Assembly (NCBI RefSeq): GCF_003432485.1
Contig: NZ_QVNQ01000007.1
Span: 372,001 to 436,000, forward strand
Direction: 5' to 3'
Origin: Actinomadura spongiicola
Lineage (GTDB): Bacteria > Actinomycetota > Actinomycetes > Streptosporangiales > Streptosporangiaceae
Length of the DNA stretch: 64,000 nt
In this document: positions 40,898 to 50,258 of the stretch, one piece after another
Numbering within the stretch: position 1 is the stretch's first letter
Layout of the letters: each line of letters opens with the position of its first letter
Made by a program: the position numbers and the translations under genes
Notes under the pieces: model-generated
The model's database searches: none
What the model saw: the letters and a program-made list of their open reading frames with translations, nothing else
Told to the model about the DNA's origin: nothing

Positions 40898-42343
40898 TTA
40901 CTTGGTCTCTCGCCGGTGCCAGGCGTCGTACGCGGCGCCGGGGAACACGCGGGGCAGTTGCGAGGTCGGCAGGCGGCCGAGTTCGGCGCCCGTCCTGGCC
41001 AGGCCGAACTGGCGCTCGGTCGCGTACGCGGCGCGGTGCAGGCTCTGCGGGCCGGCGACGAGGCAGGTGTAGCGGGTGCCCGGCAGGTCCTCCTCGGGGA
41101 TCGCGGCGCCGACGGCGAGACTGTTGGACACCGTCACCCACGTGCCGAGGCCCGCGACCTGCCGCTCGGCGCCCTGGTCCTCCCAGCGGTGCTCCAGGAT
41201 CGGCTTGGAGAAGATCGGGACGAGCAGGTGGGAGGCGCCGACGGACTGGAGTTCACGCTCCCAGCCGATCGAGCGTCCGAGGTCCTCGCAGATCAGCACG
41301 GCGAGACGGCCGAGCGAGGAGTCGAGCACGCTGATCGTCGTGCCGGGGCGGGCGTACTCCACGGCCGTGCCGGACGGCGGCGCGTCCGGCAGCCGCCACA
41401 GCCTCATCTGCGCGGCGTCCAGCGTGAAGCCGGAGAGCTTGTCCTGGACGAGCAGTTCCTCGCCCGTCCAGCGATCGATGAGGACGGCGCGGTTCGGCGG
41501 CGGGTCCTCCCCGCCGAGGGGGCCGCTGCCGAGCATGAGGAACCGCAGCGGGCGCCGGTCACGGTCGCGTCCGGCGGTGTCGAACGCGACCTCCTTCCAC
41601 AGCTCCAGCAACGCGTTCGACAGCGACGTCTCCGGCATGACGGCGAGCTGCGCGCCGGACTCGTCCAGGCGCCTGACGATCGCCTTGATCCGGCTGCGCA
41701 GCCCGGCGGAGTCCATGGGGCGGAGCCGGTACACGGTCATCCCGTGCCGCTTCTCGAACTCGATCTCCACGTCGTCGAGCGTCTCCAACACCGGCGCGCA
41801 GCCGACCGTGACCGGCTCGTCCCGGCTGAAGTGCGGATCGTGCACCGCGGGCAGCACCCGATGCTCGATCTTGTTCCAGGCGGCCTGCGGGACGCGGTGG
41901 ACGCCGAAGAACTCCGCCTTCGTGCGCAGCCCGAGCGGGCGGCCGGGGAAGGCGCAGCGGGGGAGCAGGGCACCGGTCGTGCCCGGCCCGTTCAGCCTGC
42001 CCTCGGTCAGGTAGGTGATGAGCGTTCGGGCCATGGCGGGCGCGTCGTAGCTCGGCGCGTACGGGTTGGCGTGGGCCAGCGCGATGTCGAGCCCGAGCAT
42101 GATGACGAAGCGGCCGCGGTCGCCGTGCTCGGCGACGATCTCGGCGGTGGTCGCGGGGTCGAGCACGCCGACGTCCAGGACGGTCTCGGCGATCTCGCCG
42201 GCCCGCCGCCGGATCCGCTCGTCGGCGTACCAGCGCGTGGCCGTCCAGTCCTGGAAGACGTCGTCGGCGATGGAGTCGTAGAGCCGGACGAAGAGATCAG
42301 CTGGTTCGGCCGGGTGGGCGGCGGTGGCCAACTGATCCGTCAT
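40898..42343 (-). CDS. Nitrilase-superfamily protein with large N-terminal extension
   Basis: A 481-residue protein with two parts. Residues about 1-225 match no family I recognise. Residues about 225-460 form a carbon-nitrogen hydrolase domain with the full Glu-Lys-Cys triad: Glu in QLAVMPETSLSN (about 237), Lys in LLVQDKLSGF (about 297) and Cys in LAVLICEDLGRSIG (about 346). So it is probably an active amidase, nitrilase or N-acyl-transfer enzyme, but the unusual N-terminal region sets it apart. ATG at 42343 is chosen. It is divergent from a winged-helix protein gene. Confidence 0.72.
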   Translation of the reverse strand: MTDQLATAAHPAEPADLFVRLYDSIADDVFQDWTATRWYADERIRRRAGEIAETVLDVGVLDPATTAEIVAEHGDRGRFVIMLGLDIALAHANPYAPSYDAPAMARTLITYLTEGRLNGPGTTGALLPRCAFPGRPLGLRTKAEFFGVHRVPQAAWNKIEHRVLPAVHDPHFSRDEPVTVGCAPVLETLDDVEIEFEKRHGMTVYRLRPMDSAGLRSRIKAIVRRLDESGAQLAVMPETSLSNALLELWKEVAFDTAGRDRDRRPLRFLMLGSGPLGGEDPPPNRAVLIDRWTGEELLVQDKLSGFTLDAAQMRLWRLPDAPPSGTAVEYARPGTTISVLDSSLGRLAVLICEDLGRSIGWERELQSVGASHLLVPIFSKPILEHRWEDQGAERQVAGLGTWVTVSNSLAVGAAIPEEDLPGTRYTCLVAGPQSLHRAAYATERQFGLARTGAELGRLPTSQLPRVFPGAAYDAWHRRETK

Positions 42344-42449
42344 AAGCGCCCCCGGGGTGATGGCATGCGCGATTACAGGTGGTGGCTCGATGCTAACCGT
42401 CGCGAGCCTCCGTTTCAGTGTCGTCTGCAACAGAGGTGGTTCTCCCGGC

Positions 42450-42482
42450 GTCACTTGACAGTCACTTGGCATGCGCGCATGC
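42450..42482. promoter_or_regulatory. Direct repeat and 14-bp palindrome upstream of winged-helix gene
   Basis: GTCACTTGACA and GTCACTTGGCA lie in tandem at 42450-42471, running into the perfect palindrome GCATGCGCGCATGC (42469-42482). This is 43 bp upstream of the winged-helix gene in the 181-bp divergent region. TTGACA inside the first repeat could serve as a -35 box. A role as operator for the adjacent regulator is an inference. Confidence 0.45.
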
Positions 42483-42524
42483 TGGAGGAGTTCGGCGGTG
42501 CTCGTCGACCTTGGGAGAGTGACC

Positions 42525-43208
42525 ATGAGCGCTGACTTCACCCCCGCCCCCGACCGCCGGGCGGAGGTCCGGCGCCTCATCGACGCGATGGAGCATGCCA
42601 AGATCATCAGTGATGGGCACTTCAGCGCCCTCGGCATGCTGATCAACGACGCCTCGCTCAGCGCCGACGAGCCCGCCCTGGTCGAATGCCAGGACGGGCT
42701 CCAGTGGCTGCACCGTCACTACATCGACGTCGACGGCCTGGACGGCGCGCAGCGCGAGCAGCGCGGCCGCATCCTCGGGCTGATCGACGTCGTGCACTGG
42801 GCGCTCAGGCGGCTCCCGTCCGGGCTCCAGCTCGCGCTCCAGCCCGACGGGCACGCCGCCCGCTTCCTGGTCGCGGTGTTCCGCCGCCAGGGACTGTCCA
42901 ACCAGGAGCTCGCCGCCGAACTCGGCACCGACGAGACCGAGATCAGCCGGGTCGGCCGCAAGCTGCTGGCCGCGGGCGTCGTGTGGCGGCGCAAGGAGTG
43001 GCGGCACAACGCGTGGGACCTCACCCCCCGCGGCCGCCACTACCTGGAGACGTCCGGGCTCCTCCCCGAGGAGACGCCGTCCGTCCGTCGCGCCGAGGCC
43101 GTCCGTCCCGCCGAGACCACGCCCCGGTCTCCGGACGCCGTTCCGCGCCGCGTGACGCCCGACCGGCGGTCCTCACCGCCGGAGCCGCGGCGTCCCGCGC
43201 ACGGCTGA
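42525..43208 (+). CDS. Winged-helix DNA-binding protein
   Basis: A 227-residue protein. The N-terminal half is helical without a recognised family. A helix-turn-helix with wing is seen at about 123-175 (GLSNQELAAELGTDETEISRVGRKLLAAGVVWRRKEWR, then WDLTPRGRHYLE), close to MarR-type winged helices. The last 45 residues are a disordered Pro/Arg-rich tail. ATG at 42525 follows GGGAGAG. Divergence from the nitrilase-superfamily gene suggests that it regulates that gene. Confidence 0.7.
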   Translation: MSADFTPAPDRRAEVRRLIDAMEHAKIISDGHFSALGMLINDASLSADEPALVECQDGLQWLHRHYIDVDGLDGAQREQRGRILGLIDVVHWALRRLPSGLQLALQPDGHAARFLVAVFRRQGLSNQELAAELGTDETEISRVGRKLLAAGVVWRRKEWRHNAWDLTPRGRHYLETSGLLPEETPSVRRAEAVRPAETTPRSPDAVPRRVTPDRRSSPPEPRRPAHG

Positions 43209-43217
43209 GGCCGCCCG

Positions 43218-44087
43218 CTACGACGCGGGACGCTCCAGCACGGTGATCAGGCGGGCCAGGCCGTCCGCGCCGTGGCCCTCGGCCACGGCGCGGTCCAGCA
43301 GTTCGCGCATCGGCACCAGCAGACCCGGGTCCACGCCCTGCTCGCGGCTGGTGGCCAGCAGACCGGGGAACGCGATCTGGCTGGTCGCCACGCTGGAGAC
43401 GTCGGTGCCGAACTCGCCCGTGTCCACGGCCCGCGCGTACTCGGGGAACGACGCCATCATCGCGGTCAGCCACGCGGTGACCATCGGGGCGAACCTCGCG
43501 GCCTCCACCTTCTCCGACCGGACGAGCGCGACCGCGTGGAAGAAGCCGCCGAGCATCCCGTACATCGCGTCCAGCAGCGCGAGGTCGAACAACGGCGCCA
43601 TGCTCGGGTCGCCGCCGACGAAATCGGGCCTGGCGAGCAGACCGAGCACGTCCCGGTACTCGTCGAACGCGGCCTCGTCGCCGCTGTAGAGGATGAGCGC
43701 GTCCGGCCCACCGATCATCGGCGGGACGGCCATGATGCCGCCGTCGACGTACCGGCCGCCGTGGCCGGTGACGCGTTCGGACATGGCCCGTGCCTGCCGG
43801 GGCGTGCCGCTGGTGAGCTGCACGATCGTCCGTCCCGCCAGGACGTCCCCGGTGAGAATGTCCTCCGCGTCGGCGTACACCGACAGGCACACGATCACCA
43901 GCAGGCTGGCGGCGACCGCGTCGGTGGCGGTCGCCGCCACCGTCGCGCCCTTCGCCGCGAGCGGCTCGGCCTTGGCCGGTGTGCGGTTCCAGACGGTGAC
44001 GTCGTGCCCGTGCTTCAACAGCGTCTCGGCGAGCGCCGTCCCCATGAACCCCAGGCCGAGGACGCTCACCGGTGTCTTCACAGTCAT
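43218..44087 (-). CDS. NAD(P)-dependent oxidoreductase, imine-reductase-like
   Basis: A 289-residue beta-hydroxyacid-dehydrogenase-fold protein. The NADPH motif is VLGLGFMGTALAETLLKHGHDVTVWNRTPAKA (starting about residue 9), followed by VDGGIMAVPPMIGGPDALILYSG (about 115) and a helical C-terminal domain. The pattern is that of bacterial imine reductases rather than 6-phosphogluconate dehydrogenase. Start at 44087 has AGGA six bases upstream; the ATG two codons earlier lacks spacing. It is divergent from the BTAD regulator gene 80 bp away, and may be its target. Confidence 0.82.
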   Translation of the reverse strand: MTVKTPVSVLGLGFMGTALAETLLKHGHDVTVWNRTPAKAEPLAAKGATVAATATDAVAASLLVIVCLSVYADAEDILTGDVLAGRTIVQLTSGTPRQARAMSERVTGHGGRYVDGGIMAVPPMIGGPDALILYSGDEAAFDEYRDVLGLLARPDFVGGDPSMAPLFDLALLDAMYGMLGGFFHAVALVRSEKVEAARFAPMVTAWLTAMMASFPEYARAVDTGEFGTDVSSVATSQIAFPGLLATSREQGVDPGLLVPMRELLDRAVAEGHGADGLARLITVLERPAS

Positions 44088-44167
44088 GATCATTCCTTTC
44101 TGCTCAGGGGACCGAGTCTGCCGACGGCGGGTTCGGGAAACCTTCGGGCCGCATTACGGTGGCGGGT

Positions 44168-47100
44168 ATGCGATCCGGGGTGCACGTGCGTTTCGGGGTG
44201 CTCGGCCCCCTGGATGTGCGGACGGTCGATGGCGCCCCGGTGAAGGTCGCCGACCGCAAGGTCCGCGCGCTGCTCGCCGACCTTCTCGCGCACGCCGGAC
44301 GCGCCGTCCCCGCCGACCGGCTGATCGACGACATGTGGGGCGACGACCTGCCCGCCGACCCGGTCGCGACCCTCCGGGCACGCGTCTCCCAGCTCCGCCG
44401 CACCCTGGACGACGCCGAACCCGGCGCCCGCGCCCTGGTCGAGAAGAGCCCGCCCGGGTACCGCCTGAACGTCCGCCCCGACGACGCCGCGCGCTTCGAG
44501 GAACTCCTCGCCGACGCTCGCGCGGCCACCGACCCGGCGGTCAGGGCCGCGCTCGTGACCGACGCCCTGTCCCTGTGGCGCGGCCCCGCCTACGCCGACT
44601 TCGCCGACGCGGCGTTCACCGCGCCGGAGATCGCGCGCCTGGACGAGCTGCGGCTCGCGGCCGTGGAGACGCGCGCCGAGGCCCGGCTCGAACTCGGCGA
44701 CCACGAGGCGCTGACGGCCGAACTGCGCGTCCTCGTCGACGAGCATCCGCTCCGGGAACGGCTCCGCGCGGCCTACATGCGCGCCCTGTACCGCGCGGGC
44801 CGTCCCGCCGAGGCGCTCACGACCTACGAGGACCTTCGCCTGCGGCTCGGCGAGGACCTCGGCGCCGATCCCGGCCCGGCCCTCACCGACCTGCACCTGT
44901 CCATCCTGCGCGGCACCTTCGCCGTCCCGCGCGACCTGCCCGCCGACGTCACGTCGCTGATCGGCCGCGACGCGGACGCGCACGAGGTCGAGGGCCTGCT
45001 GCGCGGCTCCCGGCTCGTGACGCTGGGCGGCCCGGGCGGGGTCGGCAAGACCCGGCTGGCCCTCGCCGTCGCCAGACGGACGAGGGAGCGGCATCCCGAC
45101 GGTGTCCGGTTGGTGGCGTTGGACGAGGGACTGGAAGCGGGCGCGTCCCTCGACGACGTGGCGTCGTTCGTGGCCGGTGCCCTGGGGGTCCGCGACGACG
45201 CGGGCGTCGCGGGAGATCCGGCCGCCAGGCTCGGCGCGGCGCTGCGCGGACGGCGGGTCCTGCTCGTCCTCGACAACTGCGAGCACGTCGTGGAACCGGT
45301 GGCCCGCCTGGTCGCCGGGCTGCTGCGGGACACCGCCGAACCACGCGTCCTCGCGACGAGCCGCGAACCGCTCGGAATCTCCGGTGAGCGGCTGTGGCAC
45401 GTCCCGCCGCTGAAGGCGGACGCCGCCGCCGAACTGTTCACCGAACGCGCCGCCGTCACCGTCGACTCGGCCGCGACCCGGACGGCGGTCGCGGAGATCT
45501 GCGCGCGGCTCGACGGCATCCCGCTCGCGCTGGAACTGGCCGCCACCCGGGTCCGGGCCCTCGGCGTCCGGGAGTTGGCGGCGCGGCTCGACGACCGGTT
45601 CCGGCTGCTCGCGTCCGGCAGGCGGGACGCGCCCGCGCGGCAGCGCACGCTCCGCGCCGTGATCGACTGGAGCTGGGAACCGCTCGGCGAACCGGAACGG
45701 ACCGTGTTGCGGCGGCTCGCGGTCCACTCGGGCGGGTGCACGCTCGACGCCGCCGAACAGGTCTGCGGCGCCGACGTCGACGTGCTCGCGCGCCTCGTCG
45801 ACAGGTCACTGGTCATCGTCGGTGAGGGCCCCCGCTACCGGCTCCTGGAGTCGGTCGCCGCGTACGGCGTCGAACGGCTCCACGAGGCGGGGGAGTACGC
45901 GCGGACGCGCCGCCGCCACGCCGAGTACTACGCGGCGTTCGCCGAGACCACCGACCTGTGCGGCCCCGGCCAGGGGGAGGCGCTGCGGCGGCTGCGGGCC
46001 GAGTCGGGGAACCTGCGGACCGCCCTGGACCACGCCGTCCGCGACGGCGCCGCCGACCTGGCGTTGCGGCTGGTCAACGCGATGGGCTGGGCCTGGTTCC
46101 TGTGGGGGCGGTCCGGTGAGGCGTGCCGCGCGTTCGGCCGGGCCCTCGCCGTCCCCGGAGGCGACCCGGACAGGACCGCCACCGCCATGACCTGGCACAC
46201 CGGTTTCGCGATGCTCGAAGGCGACGGCCACGACCGCGACCGGCGCTGCCGCGACGCCCTCGCCGCGCACAGCGGGAGGAACCCGTGGGCGGAGTGGTTC
46301 CTCGGCTTCACCCGCAACGGGTTCGGCGACCTCGACGCGATCGACGAACTGGTGTCGTCCGCGCTCGACGGGTTCCGCGACATCGGCGACGCGTGGGGTG
46401 AGGCGGCGGCGCTCGCCACCCGGGCCGCGCAGGCGCTGACCGCGGGCGACCTGTCCCGCGCGGGCGTCGACGGCGAACGCGCCCTGGAGCTGTTCCGGAA
46501 GACGAACGACCGCTGGGGACGGCTCCGGGTGATCGAGACCCTCGGCCATCTCGCCGAGGTGACCGGCGACTACGACCGCGCCGCGCGGCTCCACGAGAGC
46601 GGGCTGCGCGACGCCGAGGAACTCGGGCTGGTGACGGAGATGGCCGCCGCCGTGTCCCGCCTCGGCCGTATCGCGCTGCTCACCGGCGACCTCGACCGCG
46701 CGGACGGCCTGCACGAACGCGGCAGGAGGCTGGCGGTCAGCGAGTCGCATCGCCGGTTGGAGCACTTCGCCGAGATCGGGCTCGCGCTGTCGGCCCGCCG
46801 CCGCGGCCGGCTGGACGAGGCGGAGACGATCCTGCGCGGCTGGCTGGACTGGTGCCGCGACATCGACGGCGCGCCCGGCCTGGCGTTCCTGCTGGCCGAA
46901 CTGGGCTTCGTCGCCGAACAGCGCGGCGACGCCCGCCGGGCCCTCGACCTGCACGCCGAGGGACTGGCCGCGGCCCGCGCCACCGGCAACCCGAGGGCGG
47001 TCGCCCTGGCGATGGAGGGCATGGCCGGGGCGCTGTCCCTCGCGGGCCGTGACGCGGAGGCCGCGGCGTCGCTGGACGCCGCGGCCTCCGCCCGGGAAGC

Positions 47101-47182
47101 GGCCGCCGCGCCGCTGCCCGCGGCGGAACGCGGGGACGTCGACCGGATCGAGCGGCGCCTCAGACGCGGTCGGCCGCGATGA
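44168..47182 (+). CDS. BTAD/AfsR-like regulator with NB-ARC ATPase and TPR domains
   Basis: A 1004-residue SARP-type regulator. An N-terminal OmpR-like winged helix (about residues 5-95) is followed by the BTAD domain (about 100-245, EDLRLRLGEDLGADPGPAL). Next is an AP-ATPase/NB-ARC module with Walker A GGPGGVGKTRLA (about 285), Walker B RVLLVLDNCEHV (about 360) and SREPLGISGERLW. The C-terminal half carries helical TPR-like repeats. Such proteins activate secondary-metabolite genes. It is divergent from the imine-reductase-like gene and convergent with the 2-methylisoborneol genes, overlapping the methyltransferase gene by 23 bp. ATG at 44168 is chosen over one three codons upstream. Confidence 0.88.
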   Translation: MRSGVHVRFGVLGPLDVRTVDGAPVKVADRKVRALLADLLAHAGRAVPADRLIDDMWGDDLPADPVATLRARVSQLRRTLDDAEPGARALVEKSPPGYRLNVRPDDAARFEELLADARAATDPAVRAALVTDALSLWRGPAYADFADAAFTAPEIARLDELRLAAVETRAEARLELGDHEALTAELRVLVDEHPLRERLRAAYMRALYRAGRPAEALTTYEDLRLRLGEDLGADPGPALTDLHLSILRGTFAVPRDLPADVTSLIGRDADAHEVEGLLRGSRLVTLGGPGGVGKTRLALAVARRTRERHPDGVRLVALDEGLEAGASLDDVASFVAGALGVRDDAGVAGDPAARLGAALRGRRVLLVLDNCEHVVEPVARLVAGLLRDTAEPRVLATSREPLGISGERLWHVPPLKADAAAELFTERAAVTVDSAATRTAVAEICARLDGIPLALELAATRVRALGVRELAARLDDRFRLLASGRRDAPARQRTLRAVIDWSWEPLGEPERTVLRRLAVHSGGCTLDAAEQVCGADVDVLARLVDRSLVIVGEGPRYRLLESVAAYGVERLHEAGEYARTRRRHAEYYAAFAETTDLCGPGQGEALRRLRAESGNLRTALDHAVRDGAADLALRLVNAMGWAWFLWGRSGEACRAFGRALAVPGGDPDRTATAMTWHTGFAMLEGDGHDRDRRCRDALAAHSGRNPWAEWFLGFTRNGFGDLDAIDELVSSALDGFRDIGDAWGEAAALATRAAQALTAGDLSRAGVDGERALELFRKTNDRWGRLRVIETLGHLAEVTGDYDRAARLHESGLRDAEELGLVTEMAAAVSRLGRIALLTGDLDRADGLHERGRRLAVSESHRRLEHFAEIGLALSARRRGRLDEAETILRGWLDWCRDIDGAPGLAFLLAELGFVAEQRGDARRALDLHAEGLAAARATGNPRAVALAMEGMAGALSLAGRDAEAAASLDAAASAREAAAAPLPAAERGDVDRIERRLRRGRPR

Positions 47183-48014
47183 GCAGGTACTGGAAGCTGC
47201 CGCCCTTGTAGGCGTCGAGAAAGGCCGACTCGATGCCGGTGGCCAGGGACGACTTCGCGCGCAGCTCCCAGTACGGGATCGTCGAGGCGGTGAGGTCCAC
47301 CACGCTCACCGGGACGAGCCGGTTCGCCGCCAACTCCCTGAAATACGTGCTGCGCGGATGGATGTCGCAGATGTAGTGCGCGTTGATCTCGCTGACGGCC
47401 CGCGACGGCAGCCCGTAGGCGTCGTTGTAGCAGCCGGTGACGCACACGTACCGTCCGCCGCGCTTCAACAGCCGGGCGTGCTCGGCGAACAGCAGGGAAA
47501 GCTCCACGTACATCGTGCTCTCGTTGTTCCAAGCGGCCTGGTAGGCGCCGGTCTCGAAACCGGTGTCGAGCATGTTCTTGAAGTGGAAGCTCACCTTGTC
47601 GTCCACGCCGCGCCGCTCGGCCTGCTCGGTGGCGAACGCGACCTGCGACTCGGAGATCGACACCCCGTCCACCCGGCAGCCGAACCGCTGGTGGGCCATC
47701 AGGCTGGACCCGCCGCGTCCACAGCCCGCGTCCAGCACCCGGTCGGAGGGCCGGAGGGGGCCGAGATGGTTCATCAGCAGGTCGGCCTGTGCGGTCTCCA
47801 ACCGGTGCAACTCGGCGATCGTCCGCTCCTCGCGAGTGTCCTCAGGGCCGTCCAGAACGGTCCAGTCCACGACGCCGACGCCATAGTGGTGGTGGTAGAT
47901 GCCGTCCACCTCGCCCAGCCGCAGGTTGACCGGGTTCCGCTCGGCGTTCCAATAGTCGGCGACGGAGTGCTGGTAGAGGCTGGTGAGAACCGCGGAGCCG
48001 TGGTTGGAGCTCAT
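47160..48014 (-). CDS. gppmt: Geranyl diphosphate 2-C-methyltransferase
   Basis: Makes 2-methylgeranyl diphosphate from geranyl diphosphate and SAM, the first step to the earthy odorant 2-methylisoborneol. The 284-residue protein has YHHHYGVGVVDW (about residue 40), SAM motif VLDAGCGRGGSSLMAHQRFG (about 92), NNESTMYVE (about 162) and a long family-specific C-terminal part (ICDIHPRSTYFRELAANR). It lies 28 bp downstream of the cyclase gene on the same strand. Confidence 0.92.
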   Translation of the reverse strand: MSSNHGSAVLTSLYQHSVADYWNAERNPVNLRLGEVDGIYHHHYGVGVVDWTVLDGPEDTREERTIAELHRLETAQADLLMNHLGPLRPSDRVLDAGCGRGGSSLMAHQRFGCRVDGVSISESQVAFATEQAERRGVDDKVSFHFKNMLDTGFETGAYQAAWNNESTMYVELSLLFAEHARLLKRGGRYVCVTGCYNDAYGLPSRAVSEINAHYICDIHPRSTYFRELAANRLVPVSVVDLTASTIPYWELRAKSSLATGIESAFLDAYKGGSFQYLLIAADRV

Positions 48015-48042
48015 ATCGGGGTGATCCTTTCTCGACGGGTCG

Positions 48043-49335
48043 TCACTTGTAGCGGTCGGAGGATCCGTGCCAGTCGAAGCCGCCGGCCATCCAGCCCTGC
48101 ACGCCGAGCAGGAACCGCTGGAGTTCGGGGGACGGGAGCGCGGCGAGCTCCTTCTGACCGGCCTCGAAGCCCCGGACGAAGTGGTTGTGCATCGCGACGG
48201 CGGTCTCGGCCGCCTCGCGCAGCGGGCAGCCCTCCTCCTCGGCGATCAGCAGGACCACGTTGCAGTCGGGCAGCTCGTCGGCCGCCTCCTTCTCCGCCGA
48301 ATACAGGTCGTTCACGATGACGGAGGCGGTGCCCGCCTGCATCACCGCGCGGTGGACGCGCGGCTCCCAGAACAGGTTCGCGTCGAGCTGGTAGCCGCCG
48401 ACGATGTCGACCAGCGTCATCGACGTGTAGAAGCTGTCGTGCTGCCGCGCGGCCAGATACCGCCACACCGGGGGCCGTTCGCCGGTGTGGCGCCACGCCG
48501 CGTACGCGGCCCAGCTCACGTACATCTGGGACGTGATGGTGCAGATCCGCATGACCTGGGACGTGCTCCCGAGGCGCCGCACATGTTCGGTGGCCGAGCG
48601 CAGCGCGACGAGGACGGGATCGGCGCGGATCGCGTCCTCCAACTGCTCGGTGTACCTTCCGGCGGGCGGCGGCGGGTCCATCGCCGACATCACGAGGGCC
48701 AGCCGGGGCGGCAGCTCGACCGGCGCGGCCCCGAGGTCGGTCTCGTCGGCGTAGTAGTCGTCGCTGGCCCACCACGCGGCGTTCATCTTGGCCGCGAGGA
48801 GCAGCGCGTCGACGTCGTCGGTCTCGGGATGGGCGAGGACGGCCAGGCGCCCGAACCCGGTGTCGCGGAACCGGTCGAGCCGGTCGGCGTAGATCCCGAC
48901 CTCGGCGGCCCACGCGACCAGCCGGTCGTTGACCTCGCGGGCGAGGTCGTCGTCGACCCGCGCCGTCAGCGGGCAGTACAGCGGGGGAAAGGAGCCGTCG
49001 CCCCACTCCCGCTCGGCGTACCCGGGGGAGAAGTGACCGCCCTTGCGCGTCGGACTCGGGAGACTTGGACCCGGGAGACTCGGGCTCGGGAGGCGAGGGG
49101 GCGGAGGCGCGAGGACGGCCCCCCGCGCGGGCGCGACGACCGCTTCCGCGTCCGGTGTGTCGACGCCCGGCATGTCGGGGCGCAGCAGGTCCGTGACACG
49201 CGCCGCCGACGTGCCCAGACCGCTCGGGCCGGACAGGAGCCGGTTCACCCTCTCCGCCAGCTGCTCGTCCATCGTCGTCCCCTCGCTGGAAGGCGTCTCC
49301 AGGGAGCCGTGTGGCTCCGGGGAACAGTTACTCAT
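48043..49335 (-). CDS. 2-methylisoborneol synthase
   Basis: Class I terpene cyclase converting 2-methylgeranyl diphosphate to 2-methylisoborneol. The 430-residue protein has a variable Pro/Ser-rich N-terminal region (about 1-105). The catalytic domain carries the metal-binding DDYYADE (about residue 193) and the NSE/DTE motif VNDLYSAEKE (about 339). Length and motifs fit the MIB synthases. An internal ATG at codon 22 (MDEQLAERV) is an alternative start. The cyclic-nucleotide-binding EshA-like gene usually found upstream in this operon is absent. Confidence 0.92.
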   Translation of the reverse strand: MSNCSPEPHGSLETPSSEGTTMDEQLAERVNRLLSGPSGLGTSAARVTDLLRPDMPGVDTPDAEAVVAPARGAVLAPPPPRLPSPSLPGPSLPSPTRKGGHFSPGYAEREWGDGSFPPLYCPLTARVDDDLAREVNDRLVAWAAEVGIYADRLDRFRDTGFGRLAVLAHPETDDVDALLLAAKMNAAWWASDDYYADETDLGAAPVELPPRLALVMSAMDPPPPAGRYTEQLEDAIRADPVLVALRSATEHVRRLGSTSQVMRICTITSQMYVSWAAYAAWRHTGERPPVWRYLAARQHDSFYTSMTLVDIVGGYQLDANLFWEPRVHRAVMQAGTASVIVNDLYSAEKEAADELPDCNVVLLIAEEEGCPLREAAETAVAMHNHFVRGFEAGQKELAALPSPELQRFLLGVQGWMAGGFDWHGSSDRYK

Positions 49336-49406
49336 AGCTTTGCCTCGGCTACAACCGGCTATGACCTTTCCCTGCGGTGACAGAATGTGACCGGTCGGTT
49401 TCTAGC

Positions 49407-50258
49407 TCATATCGGCGCGGTGAGCAGGAGAACGGAGGCGGCGGCGCCCACCAGCCCGGCCGCCTGCGCCGCCGACAGCCGTTCGCGCAGCGCGGTGACA
49501 CCGAGCAGGACGGGCACGACCGGGTACAGCGACGACAGGACGACCGCGACCACGACGAGCTGCTCCCGCGTGGCCAGCAGGTAGCAGACGAGGGCCGCCG
49601 CGGCGAGGCCCCCGTTCGCCGCCGACCAGAACGCCGGCATCCCGGACGACGACCGGCGTTCCGGCCCTCCCGGGCGCGTGCGCATGATCGGGAGGATCGT
49701 CAGTACGGCCGCGACGCGTCCCACCGCGACCGGCCAGATCCCCGAACCGTCGTCGGCCTGGGCGAGCGCGAGGTACTGGATCCCGATGCCGGCACCGGCG
49801 ACGAGCCCGTTGCCGATCGCCGCCCGCACCCTGCCGTGTTCATCCGACCGTGAGCGGGACACCAGCCACAGCGCGGGCAGGACCACGACGATCCCGGCCC
49901 AGGCGGGCAGTGACGGACGGTCGCCCAGCAACGCCACGCCGACGACGACCGGCAGCGCCACACCGCCGACCGCGCTGACGGGCACGACCACGCTCATGTC
50001 GCCCCGGCTGAGTCCGCGGTAGAGGAACACCATCGCGAGGCCCGTTCCGGCTCCCGACAGCGCGCCCCAGCCGAGGTCGGCCACGTGCACCCGGTCGGCG
50101 GGGACGAACAACGCGGCGACGACCGCGCACACGAGCCCGCCCACCTGCCCGAGGAGCGCCACGGCCCGGTAGTCCACGCGCCGGGACAGCAACCCGCCCA
50201 CCACATCGGCGACGCCGTAGGCGAGCGCCGACGCCAGTGCCAGGAACGCGCCCGTCAC
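49407..50258 (-). CDS. DMT-superfamily (EamA) transporter
   Basis: A 283-residue membrane protein with about ten hydrophobic helices in two EamA repeats (ALASALAYGVADVVGGLLSRR at the start; second repeat from about residue 150). Probably a metabolite exporter. GTG at 50258 overlaps the marR stop by 4 bp (GTGA), so it is coupled to that regulator and likely controlled by it. Confidence 0.85.
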   Translation of the reverse strand: MTGAFLALASALAYGVADVVGGLLSRRVDYRAVALLGQVGGLVCAVVAALFVPADRVHVADLGWGALSGAGTGLAMVFLYRGLSRGDMSVVVPVSAVGGVALPVVVGVALLGDRPSLPAWAGIVVVLPALWLVSRSRSDEHGRVRAAIGNGLVAGAGIGIQYLALAQADDGSGIWPVAVGRVAAVLTILPIMRTRPGGPERRSSSGMPAFWSAANGGLAAAALVCYLLATREQLVVVAVVLSSLYPVVPVLLGVTALRERLSAAQAAGLVGAAASVLLLTAPI

